Program-made: the position numbers and the translations under genes | Notes under the pieces: generated by a model | Told to the model about the DNA's origin: nothing | The model's input: the letters and a program-made list of their open reading frames with translations, nothing else | The model's database searches: none | NCBI GenBank assembly: GCA_937872175.1 | Contig: CALMPI010000052.1 | Span: 1 to 64,000, forward strand | Length of the DNA: 64,000 nucleotides | Direction of reading: 5' to 3' | Source of the DNA: an uncultured Flavobacteriales bacterium | GTDB taxonomy: Bacteria; Bacteroidota; Bacteroidia; Flavobacteriales_F; PHOS-HE28 | In this document: piece after piece, positions 35,700-44,415 of the stretch | How the letters are laid out: every line of letters starts with the position of its first letter | Position numbering within the stretch: position 1 is the stretch's first letter

Positions 35700-37724
35700 A
35701 TGGTACGCACGAACAAGATCCTGATCCCCCTGCTGCTCGGTGCTGCGCTGTTCAGCACCGCGCTCTCCGCCCAGACCAACTTCAGTGGCTTCAACTACCA
35801 GGCGGTGGTGCGCGATACGAACGGCGACCCCCTGCCCAACCAGAACGTCGGGGTCCAGCTCGTGATCAGCTGCGGCATCCTGCAACCCTATGTGGAAGAC
35901 CATTCGGTCACCACGGATGCCAATGGCCTCATGGACCTGGTGATCGGCGAGGGCACTCCGGTCTTCGGATCGGCGCCGTTCAACACGATCGATTGGAGCG
36001 GGTGCGGGACCTGGACCTGGAACGTCACGGTCTCGATGGACATCACCGGCGGTACTAATTACAGCCTGCTCGGCTCGCAGCAGATGAAAGCGGTGCCCTT
36101 TGCGCTCAATGCCCTTTCCACGGCCAACCCGCCACTGACCGGCTGGGCGCTGGTGGGCAATGATGTGCACAACACGAACACCGGCAACGTGGGGGTCGGC
36201 ACCAGCACACCTGCGCACAAGCTGGATGTACAAGGGTCGATCAACGCCGGAGGCGGGCTCTACGTGGGCGATGAGCAGACCATCACCTACGATGGCGCGG
36301 GCCGGACGGAGTTCTTCGACGAAGCGGGGATCGAGCACATGGAGTTCAATGGGTACAACACCACGTTCGGGGCGCAACCGACCTACATCACGGACCAGTT
36401 CGCGATCGGGCTGGATCCCGCATTGGAGTTACCTGCCGCCGATCTGCATGTGAAAGGCACCTTCCGCCTGGAGGATGGCAACGAGGCGGCCGGCAAGGTG
36501 CTCACGAGCGATGCGGACGGGAATGCGTCGTGGGGACCAGCCGCCGCTGCGACCGGATGGGCATTGAACGGCGCCGACCTGCACAACACGAACAACGGGA
36601 ATGTAGGCATCGGAACCTCTACTCCGACGAGTCGGTTGACACTATCGCGGGATGTCGGTGCCACCACCGGTCAGCTGGAACTGAGCCAGACGCATGGGAT
36701 CACCGATGGCGAGTACGATGGGCTATTCTTCAAGCAGCGTTACCCCGGCTCCCCAGTGACGGACTTGGGCAGTTTTCGCCTGGTGAACAAAAGCAGTGGG
36801 TACCCGGACCTGGCGTTCTACACCCGGAATTCGGGCACCAATAACGAGCTTGAGCGAATGAGGATCATGGGCAATGGCAACGTGGGCATTGGCACCAGCA
36901 CCCCATCGAACCGCCTGACCGTAAGTGGCCATTTCGGCATCGGCACCTTGATGAACCTGGAACAGGTCACTCCCTCTTGGGGAAGCCCGGCCTTGTTCAC
37001 AGCACATCGGTACATACAGACCAACACGGCCGCGACCGATGGAAACTGGAAGCAGTTCAATGTAGGGGCTGGTGGCGTGTCCATCGGATTCTCAGAAGTA
37101 CCGGCGTACGCCAGCACGGATGCACTCTACGTGAACGGACGTGTAGGGATCGGGACCAATGGGCCGGGAGCCGATCTGGAAATAGTGGAGCCCACAGATG
37201 CAAATGGCGCCATAGTCCTGAAGTTGAACAACCCGAGCCAGCGCCGATTGGAGGTGTACTCGCCGGGATCGGACGTCAATGCGCCGTGGGTCTTTGATAC
37301 ACCCAATTCGATCAAGTTCAGGGCAGATGGCAACGACATCAAGAGCCTCTACCTGGACCCCAACGGCAACGTGGGCATCGGGACGCTAAGTCCGCAATCG
37401 AAGCTGGCCGTGAACGGCAAGATCACCTGCAAAGAGGTGGAGGTGACCCTGGCCAACTTCCCGGACTATGTGTTCGATGAAGGCTACGATCTAATGACCT
37501 TGGACGAGGTGGCCGCCTATATCCGACAACACGGCCACCTGCCCAATGTGCCCAGCGCCTGCGAGGTGGAAGAGAATGGTCTGGGGCTTGGCGAGATGAA
37601 CCGGATCCTGCTGGAGAAGGTGGAGGAGTTGACCCTGCACTTGATCGAGAAGGACCGCCAGCTGAAGCGGTTCGAGGAACGTCTCGCGATCACGGAGCAA
37701 CGGTTTGGCACAACACGTTACTGA
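35700..37724 (+). CDS. secreted fibre-like protein with tail-fibre-type C-terminus
   Basis: This 674-residue protein starts at 35700 with a signal peptide ending TALSAQ. The shared N-terminal domain (NFSGFNYQAVVRDTNGDPLPNQNVGVQ) is followed by repeated GNVGIGTSTPxxxLxV motifs, the beta-rich units seen in phage-tail-like and surface fibres. The C-terminal region (KITCKEVEVTLANFPDYVF ... HLPNVPSACEVEENGLGLGE ... ILLEKVEELTLHLIEKD) ends in a coiled coil likely to trimerise the fibre. It lacks the S-D-x-R-x-K of S74 chaperones. A metalloprotease gene follows after 7 bases. Confidence 0.85.
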   Translation: MVRTNKILIPLLLGAALFSTALSAQTNFSGFNYQAVVRDTNGDPLPNQNVGVQLVISCGILQPYVEDHSVTTDANGLMDLVIGEGTPVFGSAPFNTIDWSGCGTWTWNVTVSMDITGGTNYSLLGSQQMKAVPFALNALSTANPPLTGWALVGNDVHNTNTGNVGVGTSTPAHKLDVQGSINAGGGLYVGDEQTITYDGAGRTEFFDEAGIEHMEFNGYNTTFGAQPTYITDQFAIGLDPALELPAADLHVKGTFRLEDGNEAAGKVLTSDADGNASWGPAAAATGWALNGADLHNTNNGNVGIGTSTPTSRLTLSRDVGATTGQLELSQTHGITDGEYDGLFFKQRYPGSPVTDLGSFRLVNKSSGYPDLAFYTRNSGTNNELERMRIMGNGNVGIGTSTPSNRLTVSGHFGIGTLMNLEQVTPSWGSPALFTAHRYIQTNTAATDGNWKQFNVGAGGVSIGFSEVPAYASTDALYVNGRVGIGTNGPGADLEIVEPTDANGAIVLKLNNPSQRRLEVYSPGSDVNAPWVFDTPNSIKFRADGNDIKSLYLDPNGNVGIGTLSPQSKLAVNGKITCKEVEVTLANFPDYVFDEGYDLMTLDEVAAYIRQHGHLPNVPSACEVEENGLGLGEMNRILLEKVEELTLHLIEKDRQLKRFEERLAITEQRFGTTRY

Positions 37725-37731
37725 TACTACC

Positions 37732-39237
37732 ATGCGCTACATCCTTCCTTCATCATCAACGCTGGTGGTCGTCATATCGGCCTGCACCACCGTGTATTCA
37801 CTCCGCGCTCAAGAGGTATTCCAAGGACGTCAGGTGCAAACCGCGCCGGGCACCGAGGAGGTGCTTGGCAAACTCTTCTCCGAGGTGACCGTGGTCAGCC
37901 TGGACGCGGGCGCCATTCACGCATTCGTGCGCTCGCATCCAGAGCACAGCGCCTTCACGCTGGACCTCGGGGAAGGACATCGATACGGGATCGATCTGCA
38001 CGAACACGACCTGCGCTCGCCGGATTACCTCGCGCAAGAGACCGGGCCCATGGGGCTGGTCACCCTGGAAAGAACACCGTGCGTGACCTACGCCGGTTAC
38101 TTGCACGGTGCTGCTGGCACGAGTGTCAGGCTGAACATACAGGCCCACCGTATCTGGGGGCACCTGCGCTCCAAGGCAGGGGTCGTTCATTTGGAACCTC
38201 TGCAGAACATCATCCCGGATGCGCCACAGGAAGTGCATGTGTTGTACCAAGGCAAGGATATCATCGCCGAGTCTCCAGGTGAATGCGGCGCCACTGCCGA
38301 GCCACAGGGGCCCGATCCGCTGAAAGGCGGCGTCGCCGGACAGGTGAAAATGACGGGCGATGACTGTCGGAAACTGGATATCGCGACGGAATCAGACTGG
38401 GAGTTCTACAGTGGTGGCGAAACATTCGCAGATATCCAGGGCAACCTGAACCTTGTGGAGGACATCTACTACAGCTACTTCAACACGGCATTCAAGATCA
38501 GGTACCAGCATCAATGGACCACATCCGCCGATCCCTATAGCAACAACAACAGCGGTTGTTCGGATCCCGGTGAGTTGCAGGAGTTCGAAGCCCACTGGCG
38601 GAACAACTTCGCCCACATCCGGCGCGATATCAGCGTACTCTATACCGAAAAGGACTATGCAGGATCTACGGTCGGGTGCGCCAATGTAAGCACCTTCGGC
38701 AACGGGATCACCAACAACGGGACTGTGCAGAACAGTGGTGCTTATAGCGTGAACATGTGGCTCGATGATGTCATTCATGTTCAAGCGCATCGCACGCAGC
38801 TCATCGCACATGAGATGGGCCATAATTTCGGCGCGACACATGATGACTCGAATTGTGGGTTCTTCGAGTCCGGCAATATCATGTGCTCCGGCGGTCTGTG
38901 GGTGAATCTGGATTTTCTGCCCCAGGCCGTTGCCCAGATCGAGGCGGACATGAACCATACAACGGGCAATGCGGAGCACGATGGCCGCCGTGCCATGCGA
39001 GAGCGCCACGCCCCTGCCAACGCACTTGGGTCCTTTGAAATGTCCGTCCCATCAAGCTTTGGGGGGAATGTCTTGATCATGGATGGACCCTGCGCATTCT
39101 CTAACACAACGGCAGGTCAATTCACGTTCCCCGCCACAGAAACGGTGAAGCTGCTTCCCGGCTTCAGCACAGCGGCGCAGACGGGCCAAAGTGTCCTCAT
39201 GTTCGCAAGCTCCACTTGCCAGCTCTTCAACCCTTGA
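37732..39237 (+). CDS. secreted reprolysin-like (M12-type) zinc metalloprotease
   Basis: This 501-residue protein starts at 37732 with a signal peptide ending YSLRAQ. A long pro-region comes first. The catalytic motif is HEMGHNFGATHD (H360, E361, H364, G367, H370), followed by a Met-turn in NIMCSGG, as in ADAM/reprolysin-type and related metzincins. The C-terminal segment (FPATETVKLLPGFSTAAQTGQSV) resembles the small beta domain (GxxVxLLPGFxxxxGxxF) that ends many Bacteroidota secreted proteins and also appears in the protein at 46004. It lies 7 bases after a fibre gene and 3 before a module-only protein. It may process surface proteins or degrade external protein. Confidence 0.88.
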   Translation: MRYILPSSSTLVVVISACTTVYSLRAQEVFQGRQVQTAPGTEEVLGKLFSEVTVVSLDAGAIHAFVRSHPEHSAFTLDLGEGHRYGIDLHEHDLRSPDYLAQETGPMGLVTLERTPCVTYAGYLHGAAGTSVRLNIQAHRIWGHLRSKAGVVHLEPLQNIIPDAPQEVHVLYQGKDIIAESPGECGATAEPQGPDPLKGGVAGQVKMTGDDCRKLDIATESDWEFYSGGETFADIQGNLNLVEDIYYSYFNTAFKIRYQHQWTTSADPYSNNNSGCSDPGELQEFEAHWRNNFAHIRRDISVLYTEKDYAGSTVGCANVSTFGNGITNNGTVQNSGAYSVNMWLDDVIHVQAHRTQLIAHEMGHNFGATHDDSNCGFFESGNIMCSGGLWVNLDFLPQAVAQIEADMNHTTGNAEHDGRRAMRERHAPANALGSFEMSVPSSFGGNVLIMDGPCAFSNTTAGQFTFPATETVKLLPGFSTAAQTGQSVLMFASSTCQLFNP

Positions 39238-39240
39238 CCC

Positions 39241-40269
39241 ATGGCCATGCACGCGATGAAGAACGGATCGGGTCGGCCCGGTCGGCATCTCGAATGCTTT
39301 GAGAACCGCGCATCCCGGCACTGGCAGCGCCTTTTCCTACATGGATTCCTGCTCTGCTTGGCCGGGTCGGACCTTGCCGCCCAAACCCTCGTCTCCTCCG
39401 CCGGCACCTCGGCCACCCTCCCCACCGGCTCCATCAGCTGGTCCATGGGCGAGCCGATCATCGGCACCGCCATCGTGCCCGGAGGCGTCGTTACACAAGG
39501 CTTCCAGCAACCCGGCGTCGTGAAGGTGCGACTAAGGCTCGGCGCTATCCTGGAGGGTCCGTACGCCTCGGCCACCGGTCTGATGAACGACGCGCTCCGC
39601 AGCACCGGTGTCCTTCCCTTGAGCGAGCCCTACTCGGCGCTCGGCTACGCGTTCGAAGGTGGCGGTGGTGAGACGACGACGGCACCCGTCCTGGCCGTTG
39701 TGGGTAGCGATGCCATTGTGGACTGGGTAGTGGTTGAACTGCGTGACCCGATCGACCCGACCGTGATCGTCGCATCGCGCAGCGCACTGCTTCAACGCGA
39801 TGGGGACATCGTTGAATTGGACGGGGTATCCCCGGTCGGCATCAGCGCCTCAGCGGGTGACTATCACATCGCCGTGCGCCACCGCAATCACCTGGCGGTG
39901 ATGAGCGCTTCACCGTACGCGCTGGATGCGGTCCCGAACGTGATCAACTTCAGCCTGGCAGGAACGCCCGCCTACGGCACGAACGCCCGCAAGAGCATCA
40001 CCGGCACCTTCCCCGCGCTGGTGCTCTGGGCCGGCGACGTCACCTTCAACGGCCAGGTGAAGTACGCCGGTGGCGGCAATGACCGGGATCCCATCCTGGT
40101 GCGCATCGGCGGCACGGTGCCCACCAACACCGCCAACGGTTACTTCCCCGAGGACGTCAACCTCAACGGCCAGGTGAAATACGCTGGCAGCGCCAACGAC
40201 CGCGATCCCATCCTGGTGAACGTCGGTGGGGTGGTGCCCACGAACACGCGGGTGGAGCAGGTGCCGTAG
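39241..40269 (+). CDS. short secreted protein carrying only an N-terminal SxGE motif and the dockerin-like module
   Basis: This frame gives 342 residues; ATGs at 39241 and 39256 are both possible starts. The signal-like part ends GSDLAAQ. It is followed by TLVSSAGTSATL...SWSMGEPIIGT...VTQGFQQPG, the segment that often precedes a type IX sorting domain. The rest is the recurring C-terminal module (from about 39532). No enzyme or binding domain lies between. Two similar short proteins are at 48608 and 59740. It could be a free adaptor or decoy for whatever binds the module. Confidence 0.85.
   Translation: MAMHAMKNGSGRPGRHLECFENRASRHWQRLFLHGFLLCLAGSDLAAQTLVSSAGTSATLPTGSISWSMGEPIIGTAIVPGGVVTQGFQQPGVVKVRLRLGAILEGPYASATGLMNDALRSTGVLPLSEPYSALGYAFEGGGGETTTAPVLAVVGSDAIVDWVVVELRDPIDPTVIVASRSALLQRDGDIVELDGVSPVGISASAGDYHIAVRHRNHLAVMSASPYALDAVPNVINFSLAGTPAYGTNARKSITGTFPALVLWAGDVTFNGQVKYAGGGNDRDPILVRIGGTVPTNTANGYFPEDVNLNGQVKYAGSANDRDPILVNVGGVVPTNTRVEQVP
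39532..40266 (+). repeat. dockerin-like C-terminal module, copy 3
   Basis: Codes for LGAILEGPYASATGLMNDALRS through VKYAGSANDRDPILVNVGG. From about 39978 the DNA is nearly identical to copies 1, 4 and 5. The front is distinct. Confidence 0.9.
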
Positions 40270-40310
40270 AGCCCCCCCCCCTCTGCTGAACACCCCGCAC
40301 GTCCTGCGAA

Positions 40311-40334
40311 AGCCCCGGCACCTCGGCCGGGGCT
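40311..40334 (+). terminator. probable terminator
   Basis: A nine-base-pair perfect stem (40311-40319 with 40326-40334) with a 6-base loop, followed by CTTC, lies 42 bases after the stop at 40269. No long T-run follows, so strength is uncertain. Confidence 0.5.
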
Positions 40335-40448
40335 CTTCGCGTTCGGGGGCCGGCCCGGCACGCACCCCTAACAAAGGTTCTATTGCGTACCGGACCCTGA
40401 AGGCCAAGTTTTGCCCGGACCCCTTCAACGCCCCGCGCACCCTCTTCC

Positions 40449-42026
40449 ATGAACCCCCTTCTCCACCGCCTATCCCCCGTCCTGTTCACCGCCGTTGCCT
40501 TATGCTCCGGCGCGCAGGCCAACAACATCCAGGTGAGCAACGCCACGCTCACCGGCAACGACGGCACCGCCGGCATTTGCTTTGTCCAGTTCGACCTGAG
40601 CTGGCAGAACTCGTGGCGCGGCGGCGGCGCGACGAACAATGATGCCGCGTGGGTCTTCGCCAAGTTCAAGACCGGTGCGGGCGTGTGGCACCATGTGCGA
40701 TTGAGCAATACCGGCCATGTGGCGCCTTCGGGCAGCCAGATCGACCTGGGCCTGCTGACCCCCGGCTCGGCGTTCAACGCCACCACGAACCCGGTGCTCG
40801 GCACCTTCATCCGGCGCAACGCGGAAGGCACCGGCACCTTCACGGCCACAGGGGTGCAGCTGCGCTGGACCTATGGCGCGCAAGGTCTTGCCTTCAATGA
40901 CATTACGGAGCTGCGTGTGTACGCCATCGAGATGGTGCTGGTGAACGGCGGTGCTTTTGCGGCAGGCTCCGGTGGAACGGCACCGAACGAGTTCACGCTC
41001 ACCACCATCACCACGGCCAATGCATCCACGGCGCCCAGCGGGACGGGAGCGCTCGGAGGACAGGCCGGCGGCCACCCCACGGGGTCTTCTCCCGGCGGGA
41101 ACGCGGCCTATCCGAACGGCTTCAATGCGTACTACTGCATGAAGTATGAGATCAGCCAGCAGCAGTACGTGGAATTCCTGAATACGCTTACCCGCGGTCA
41201 GCAGGACACCCGGACCGGCACCGCGCTGGGGGCCGCCGTAACGAGCGTCACCAACCGCTTCGTGATGTCGAACAGTGCCACGCAGCAGAACCGCAACGGG
41301 ATCCGATGCGATGCTACCGTAGCGGCCAACGACCCGATCGTGTTCTACTGCGATGCGGACGGCAACGGCACGGGTGGCGAAGCCCCCGACGGCTTGTGGC
41401 TCGCGTGCAACTTCCTGAGCTGGCCTGATGTGGGTGCCTACCTGGACTGGAGCGGCCTGCGTCCGATGAGCGAGCTGGAGTACGAGAAGGCCTGTCGTGG
41501 CGGCCTGCCACCGGTGGCCCAGGAGTTCGCCTGGGGCACCACGACCATTGCACTTGCCTCGTACTTTCTGGCTAACGACGGTAGATCCCAGGAAACCATC
41601 GAATTCAACTACTCGCTGACCGGTGGCAATTGCAATCGTGGAACGCCGGGCAACTTCATCAATGGACCTGTTCGGGTGGGCATCTTCGCCGCGAACGGCT
41701 CGAACACGGGCCGGATGACCGCCGGGGCCGGGGCACCGGGCATTATGGAACTCAGCGGCAACGTGAGCGAGTTCGTCGTGGACCTGTTCGATCTCGGGGT
41801 CAGTTACACCGGTCTGCACGGGGATGGCATCCTACAGGCCGATGGTGGCCACACGACGGCCCAGTGGCCCAACAACGTCTCGGGTGACGGCGCCACGATC
41901 CGCGGGGGGGGCTTCGCCGCTTCATCCGGCCCGCTGCGCACATCCGACCGCAGCAGCATCCTGAGCACGGGCTGGGGTACCCGGTTCAGTTCAGCGGGCG
42001 GCCGCGGCGCACGCACGGCACCTTGA
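40449..42026 (+). CDS. secreted formylglycine-generating-enzyme-like (FGE-sulfatase) domain protein
   Basis: This 525-residue protein has a signal peptide ending CSGAQA. The N-terminal half (about 25-190) is a beta-rich region of no known family with AVEMVLVNGGAF-like text at its end. The C-terminal half (about 220-520) is an FGE-sulfatase/SUMF1-like domain with YYCMKYEISQQQYVEFLNTL, RPMSELEYEKACRGG and GIMELSGNVSEFV. Such domains outside true sulfatase-activating enzymes often serve as binding scaffolds with a lectin-like fold. Catalytic Cys pairs of the true enzyme are not evident. There is no dockerin-like module. Neighbours are surface proteins. Confidence 0.85.
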   Translation: MNPLLHRLSPVLFTAVALCSGAQANNIQVSNATLTGNDGTAGICFVQFDLSWQNSWRGGGATNNDAAWVFAKFKTGAGVWHHVRLSNTGHVAPSGSQIDLGLLTPGSAFNATTNPVLGTFIRRNAEGTGTFTATGVQLRWTYGAQGLAFNDITELRVYAIEMVLVNGGAFAAGSGGTAPNEFTLTTITTANASTAPSGTGALGGQAGGHPTGSSPGGNAAYPNGFNAYYCMKYEISQQQYVEFLNTLTRGQQDTRTGTALGAAVTSVTNRFVMSNSATQQNRNGIRCDATVAANDPIVFYCDADGNGTGGEAPDGLWLACNFLSWPDVGAYLDWSGLRPMSELEYEKACRGGLPPVAQEFAWGTTTIALASYFLANDGRSQETIEFNYSLTGGNCNRGTPGNFINGPVRVGIFAANGSNTGRMTAGAGAPGIMELSGNVSEFVVDLFDLGVSYTGLHGDGILQADGGHTTAQWPNNVSGDGATIRGGGFAASSGPLRTSDRSSILSTGWGTRFSSAGGRGARTAP

Positions 42027-42065
42027 ACCATGGTACCCTACGCACCTGCGGTACCCCCAGGGACC

Positions 42066-44261
42066 ATGGAATACGCGATATCATTCACCATTACCCGGTT
42101 CGTGAACGGACTGGCGGGAATGCTCCTGGCCCTGGGGCTGGTCGTGCCCTTGGTACCTGCCAATGCCCAATGCTTCGGAGGCTTCCAATTCCCCAGCGCC
42201 ACGATCGTTCCCGATGACACCGGTATAGCTACGACCATCAGCACGGCCAGCTTCGCGGGCGATCGTGCCAGGATCTCGCTCATCGCCGGGCGCACCTATC
42301 GATTCACCAGTAGCGTGCCTGCGGACTTCATCACGGTCTCGGAGACCGCCACCTCCGGTGCCCTGGTCTTCGGCACCCAACCGCTCTTCTTCACCGCCAC
42401 GGTCACGCAGGACCACTTCGTCCACTTCCACACCAACTCCGCTTGCGGCACACAGAACAGTGCACGCACCACCACGGTCACGCGTACCTATTGCGCGGCC
42501 GGTGCCAATAGCTGCGGGGGAGGCGACGAGTCCATCCTGAAGGTGAGCATGGGCGGCATCAACAACAGCTCGGGCGGCTGCGGTGGCAATGGCTATTCGG
42601 ATTTCAGCCAACAGGTCACCGGGGTGTTCACCGGGCAGGCCGAAACGATCACGGTGACCAATAGCAATGGGTTCTCCGGCGACCAGGTACGTGTGTTCGT
42701 GGACTGGAACCGGAACTTCAGCCTTTCGGATGCGGGCGAGGAGTTCATCCTCACCACCACGGACAACCTCTCGTTCACAGGTAGCATTACAGCCCCACCG
42801 GGCACCTTGCCGGGCAACGTGCGCATGCGCGTGCGCCTCATGTTCCTCGGCACCGTCCAGCCTTGCGGCTTCACTTCCATCGGCGAGGTGGAGGACTACA
42901 CACTGAACGTAGGCACCTTCGGCAATGGCGTATACGAGGGAGGGACAGGTCGCGGTGACGCGCAGGCGACCATCACGCCCGCGCCGATCGCTTCCAGCAT
43001 TTACGAAGGCGGAAGCGGCCGTGGGGATGTGACCGCGGCCATCACGCCGGCCCCGATCGCCTCCAGCATCTACGCGGGTGGTAGCGGCCGTGGCGACATC
43101 CAGGCACGCTTCGTCGTTGGCCTCTTCGACCTGTGTGAAGAGCCTGACACGGTATCGGTCTTTCCATTCGGCACGTGCGCTCCAACGCTGGGCACCACTG
43201 CGGAGGCCACACAGGACGGCGACCCGCCGAACTGCGACAGCGACGGAAGCTGGCCGGACGTGTGGTTCACGGTGAACACGGGGCCCAACTCCACCCTCAT
43301 CGTCACCGTGGAGAAGGGTACGGCCCAGGACATCGTGTTCCAGGTGCTCACCGGGGCATGTCCCGGACAATCGATCGGCTGTGGCATCCTGTCCTCGGGT
43401 CCGTTCTCGCTCCCTGTAGCGGTTACCCCGTTCACTGATGTGCGGATCCGGGTCATGACGAACACCTTGTTCGGCCTACCCGGGACCTTCACCCTGTGTG
43501 TGACGGAGCCCGAACCCGTGCGTCTTGCACTCCGCGCCTTCCTGGAAGGGCCGTACAACGCCACCACCGGCCTGATGAACGACGCCCTACGCAGCAGCGG
43601 TCTGGTGCCGCTCGCGGAACCCTACACGACGCTCGGCTATGCCTTCACGGGCGGCGGCGGTGAAAGCACCACGGCCCCGGTGCTGGCCGTCACCGGCAGC
43701 AACGCCATCGTGGACTGGGTGCTGGTGGAACTGCGCAGCGACGCCAGCCCCACCACCGTGCTGGCCAGCAAGGCCGCCCTGCTGCAGCGCGACGGGGATG
43801 TGGTGGGCACGGACGGCACCTCGCCCGTCAGCTTCAGCCAGAGCGCCGGCACCTACCGCATCGCCATCCGCCACCGCAACCACCTGCCCGCGATGACGCT
43901 GAACGGCGTGGCGCTCTCGAGCTCGCCCGCCCCGGTGGACCTCACCGTGGGCACCACGGCCACCTTCGGCACCGACGCCCGCAAGAGCATCACCGGCACC
44001 TTCCCCGCGCTGGTCCTCTGGGCCGGCGATGTCACCTTCAACGGCCAGGTGAAGTACGCCGGTGGCGGCAATGACCGGGATCCCATCCTGGTGCGCATCG
44101 GCGGCACGGTGCCCACCAACACCGCCAACGGCTACTATCCCGAGGACGTGAACCTCAACGGCCAGGTGAAGTACGCCGGCAGCGCCAACGACCGCGACCC
44201 CATCCTGGTGAACATCGGCGGCACGGTGCCCACGGCGGTGCGGAACGCGCAGTTGCCGTAA
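42066..44261 (+). CDS. secreted GEVED-domain protein with YxGGxGRGD repeats and dockerin-like module
   Basis: This 731-residue protein starts at 42066 (MEYAISF; 42030 is an alternative), with a signal peptide ending VPANAQ. A beta-rich N-terminal region is followed by a GEVED-type domain (RVFVDWNRNFSLSDAGEEF to IGEVEDYTLNV). Then come three 23-residue repeats (starting at 42933, 43002 and 43071) of the form Y(E/A)GGxGRGD...ITPAPIASSI, a PPC-like beta domain (TVSVFPFGTC...VWFTVNTG) and the recurring C-terminal module from 43521. The 3' 600 bases look identical to the end of the M43 protease gene 22 kb away. A role in adhesion or surface display is likely but not shown. Confidence 0.85.
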   Translation: MEYAISFTITRFVNGLAGMLLALGLVVPLVPANAQCFGGFQFPSATIVPDDTGIATTISTASFAGDRARISLIAGRTYRFTSSVPADFITVSETATSGALVFGTQPLFFTATVTQDHFVHFHTNSACGTQNSARTTTVTRTYCAAGANSCGGGDESILKVSMGGINNSSGGCGGNGYSDFSQQVTGVFTGQAETITVTNSNGFSGDQVRVFVDWNRNFSLSDAGEEFILTTTDNLSFTGSITAPPGTLPGNVRMRVRLMFLGTVQPCGFTSIGEVEDYTLNVGTFGNGVYEGGTGRGDAQATITPAPIASSIYEGGSGRGDVTAAITPAPIASSIYAGGSGRGDIQARFVVGLFDLCEEPDTVSVFPFGTCAPTLGTTAEATQDGDPPNCDSDGSWPDVWFTVNTGPNSTLIVTVEKGTAQDIVFQVLTGACPGQSIGCGILSSGPFSLPVAVTPFTDVRIRVMTNTLFGLPGTFTLCVTEPEPVRLALRAFLEGPYNATTGLMNDALRSSGLVPLAEPYTTLGYAFTGGGGESTTAPVLAVTGSNAIVDWVLVELRSDASPTTVLASKAALLQRDGDVVGTDGTSPVSFSQSAGTYRIAIRHRNHLPAMTLNGVALSSSPAPVDLTVGTTATFGTDARKSITGTFPALVLWAGDVTFNGQVKYAGGGNDRDPILVRIGGTVPTNTANGYYPEDVNLNGQVKYAGSANDRDPILVNIGGTVPTAVRNAQLP
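43521..44258 (+). repeat. dockerin-like C-terminal module, copy 4
   Basis: Codes for LALRAFLEGPYNATTGLMNDALRS to the last VNIGGTVPTAVRNAQLP. Bases 43599-44197 look identical to 21190-21788. First differences are T/C at 44198 and, upstream, the codon before 43599. Confidence 0.9.
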
Positions 44262-44302
44262 GGTGGGCGGCGCACCTCTACGCCCGGACCATCGATCAGC
44301 GC

Positions 44303-44320
44303 ATCATTGGTTCCAATGAT
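44303..44320. promoter_or_regulatory. 18-bp palindrome, site A of a putative regulon
   Basis: ATCATTGGTTCCAATGAT has perfect 8-base arms around TT and lies 95 bases before the fibre gene start at 44416. Close variants occur at 50328-50345 and 53529-53546, all outside or at the very ends of genes. Likely operator of a NarL-type regulator. Confidence 0.6.
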
Positions 44321-44415
44321 ACGGGCGCGTCAACATCATTGGGATCCTCGACAGGGCGGGTCGCTTGAATACCTGAACCTTGCTCGGCGACCGACCCTCG
44401 AACACCGCCGCTCCC

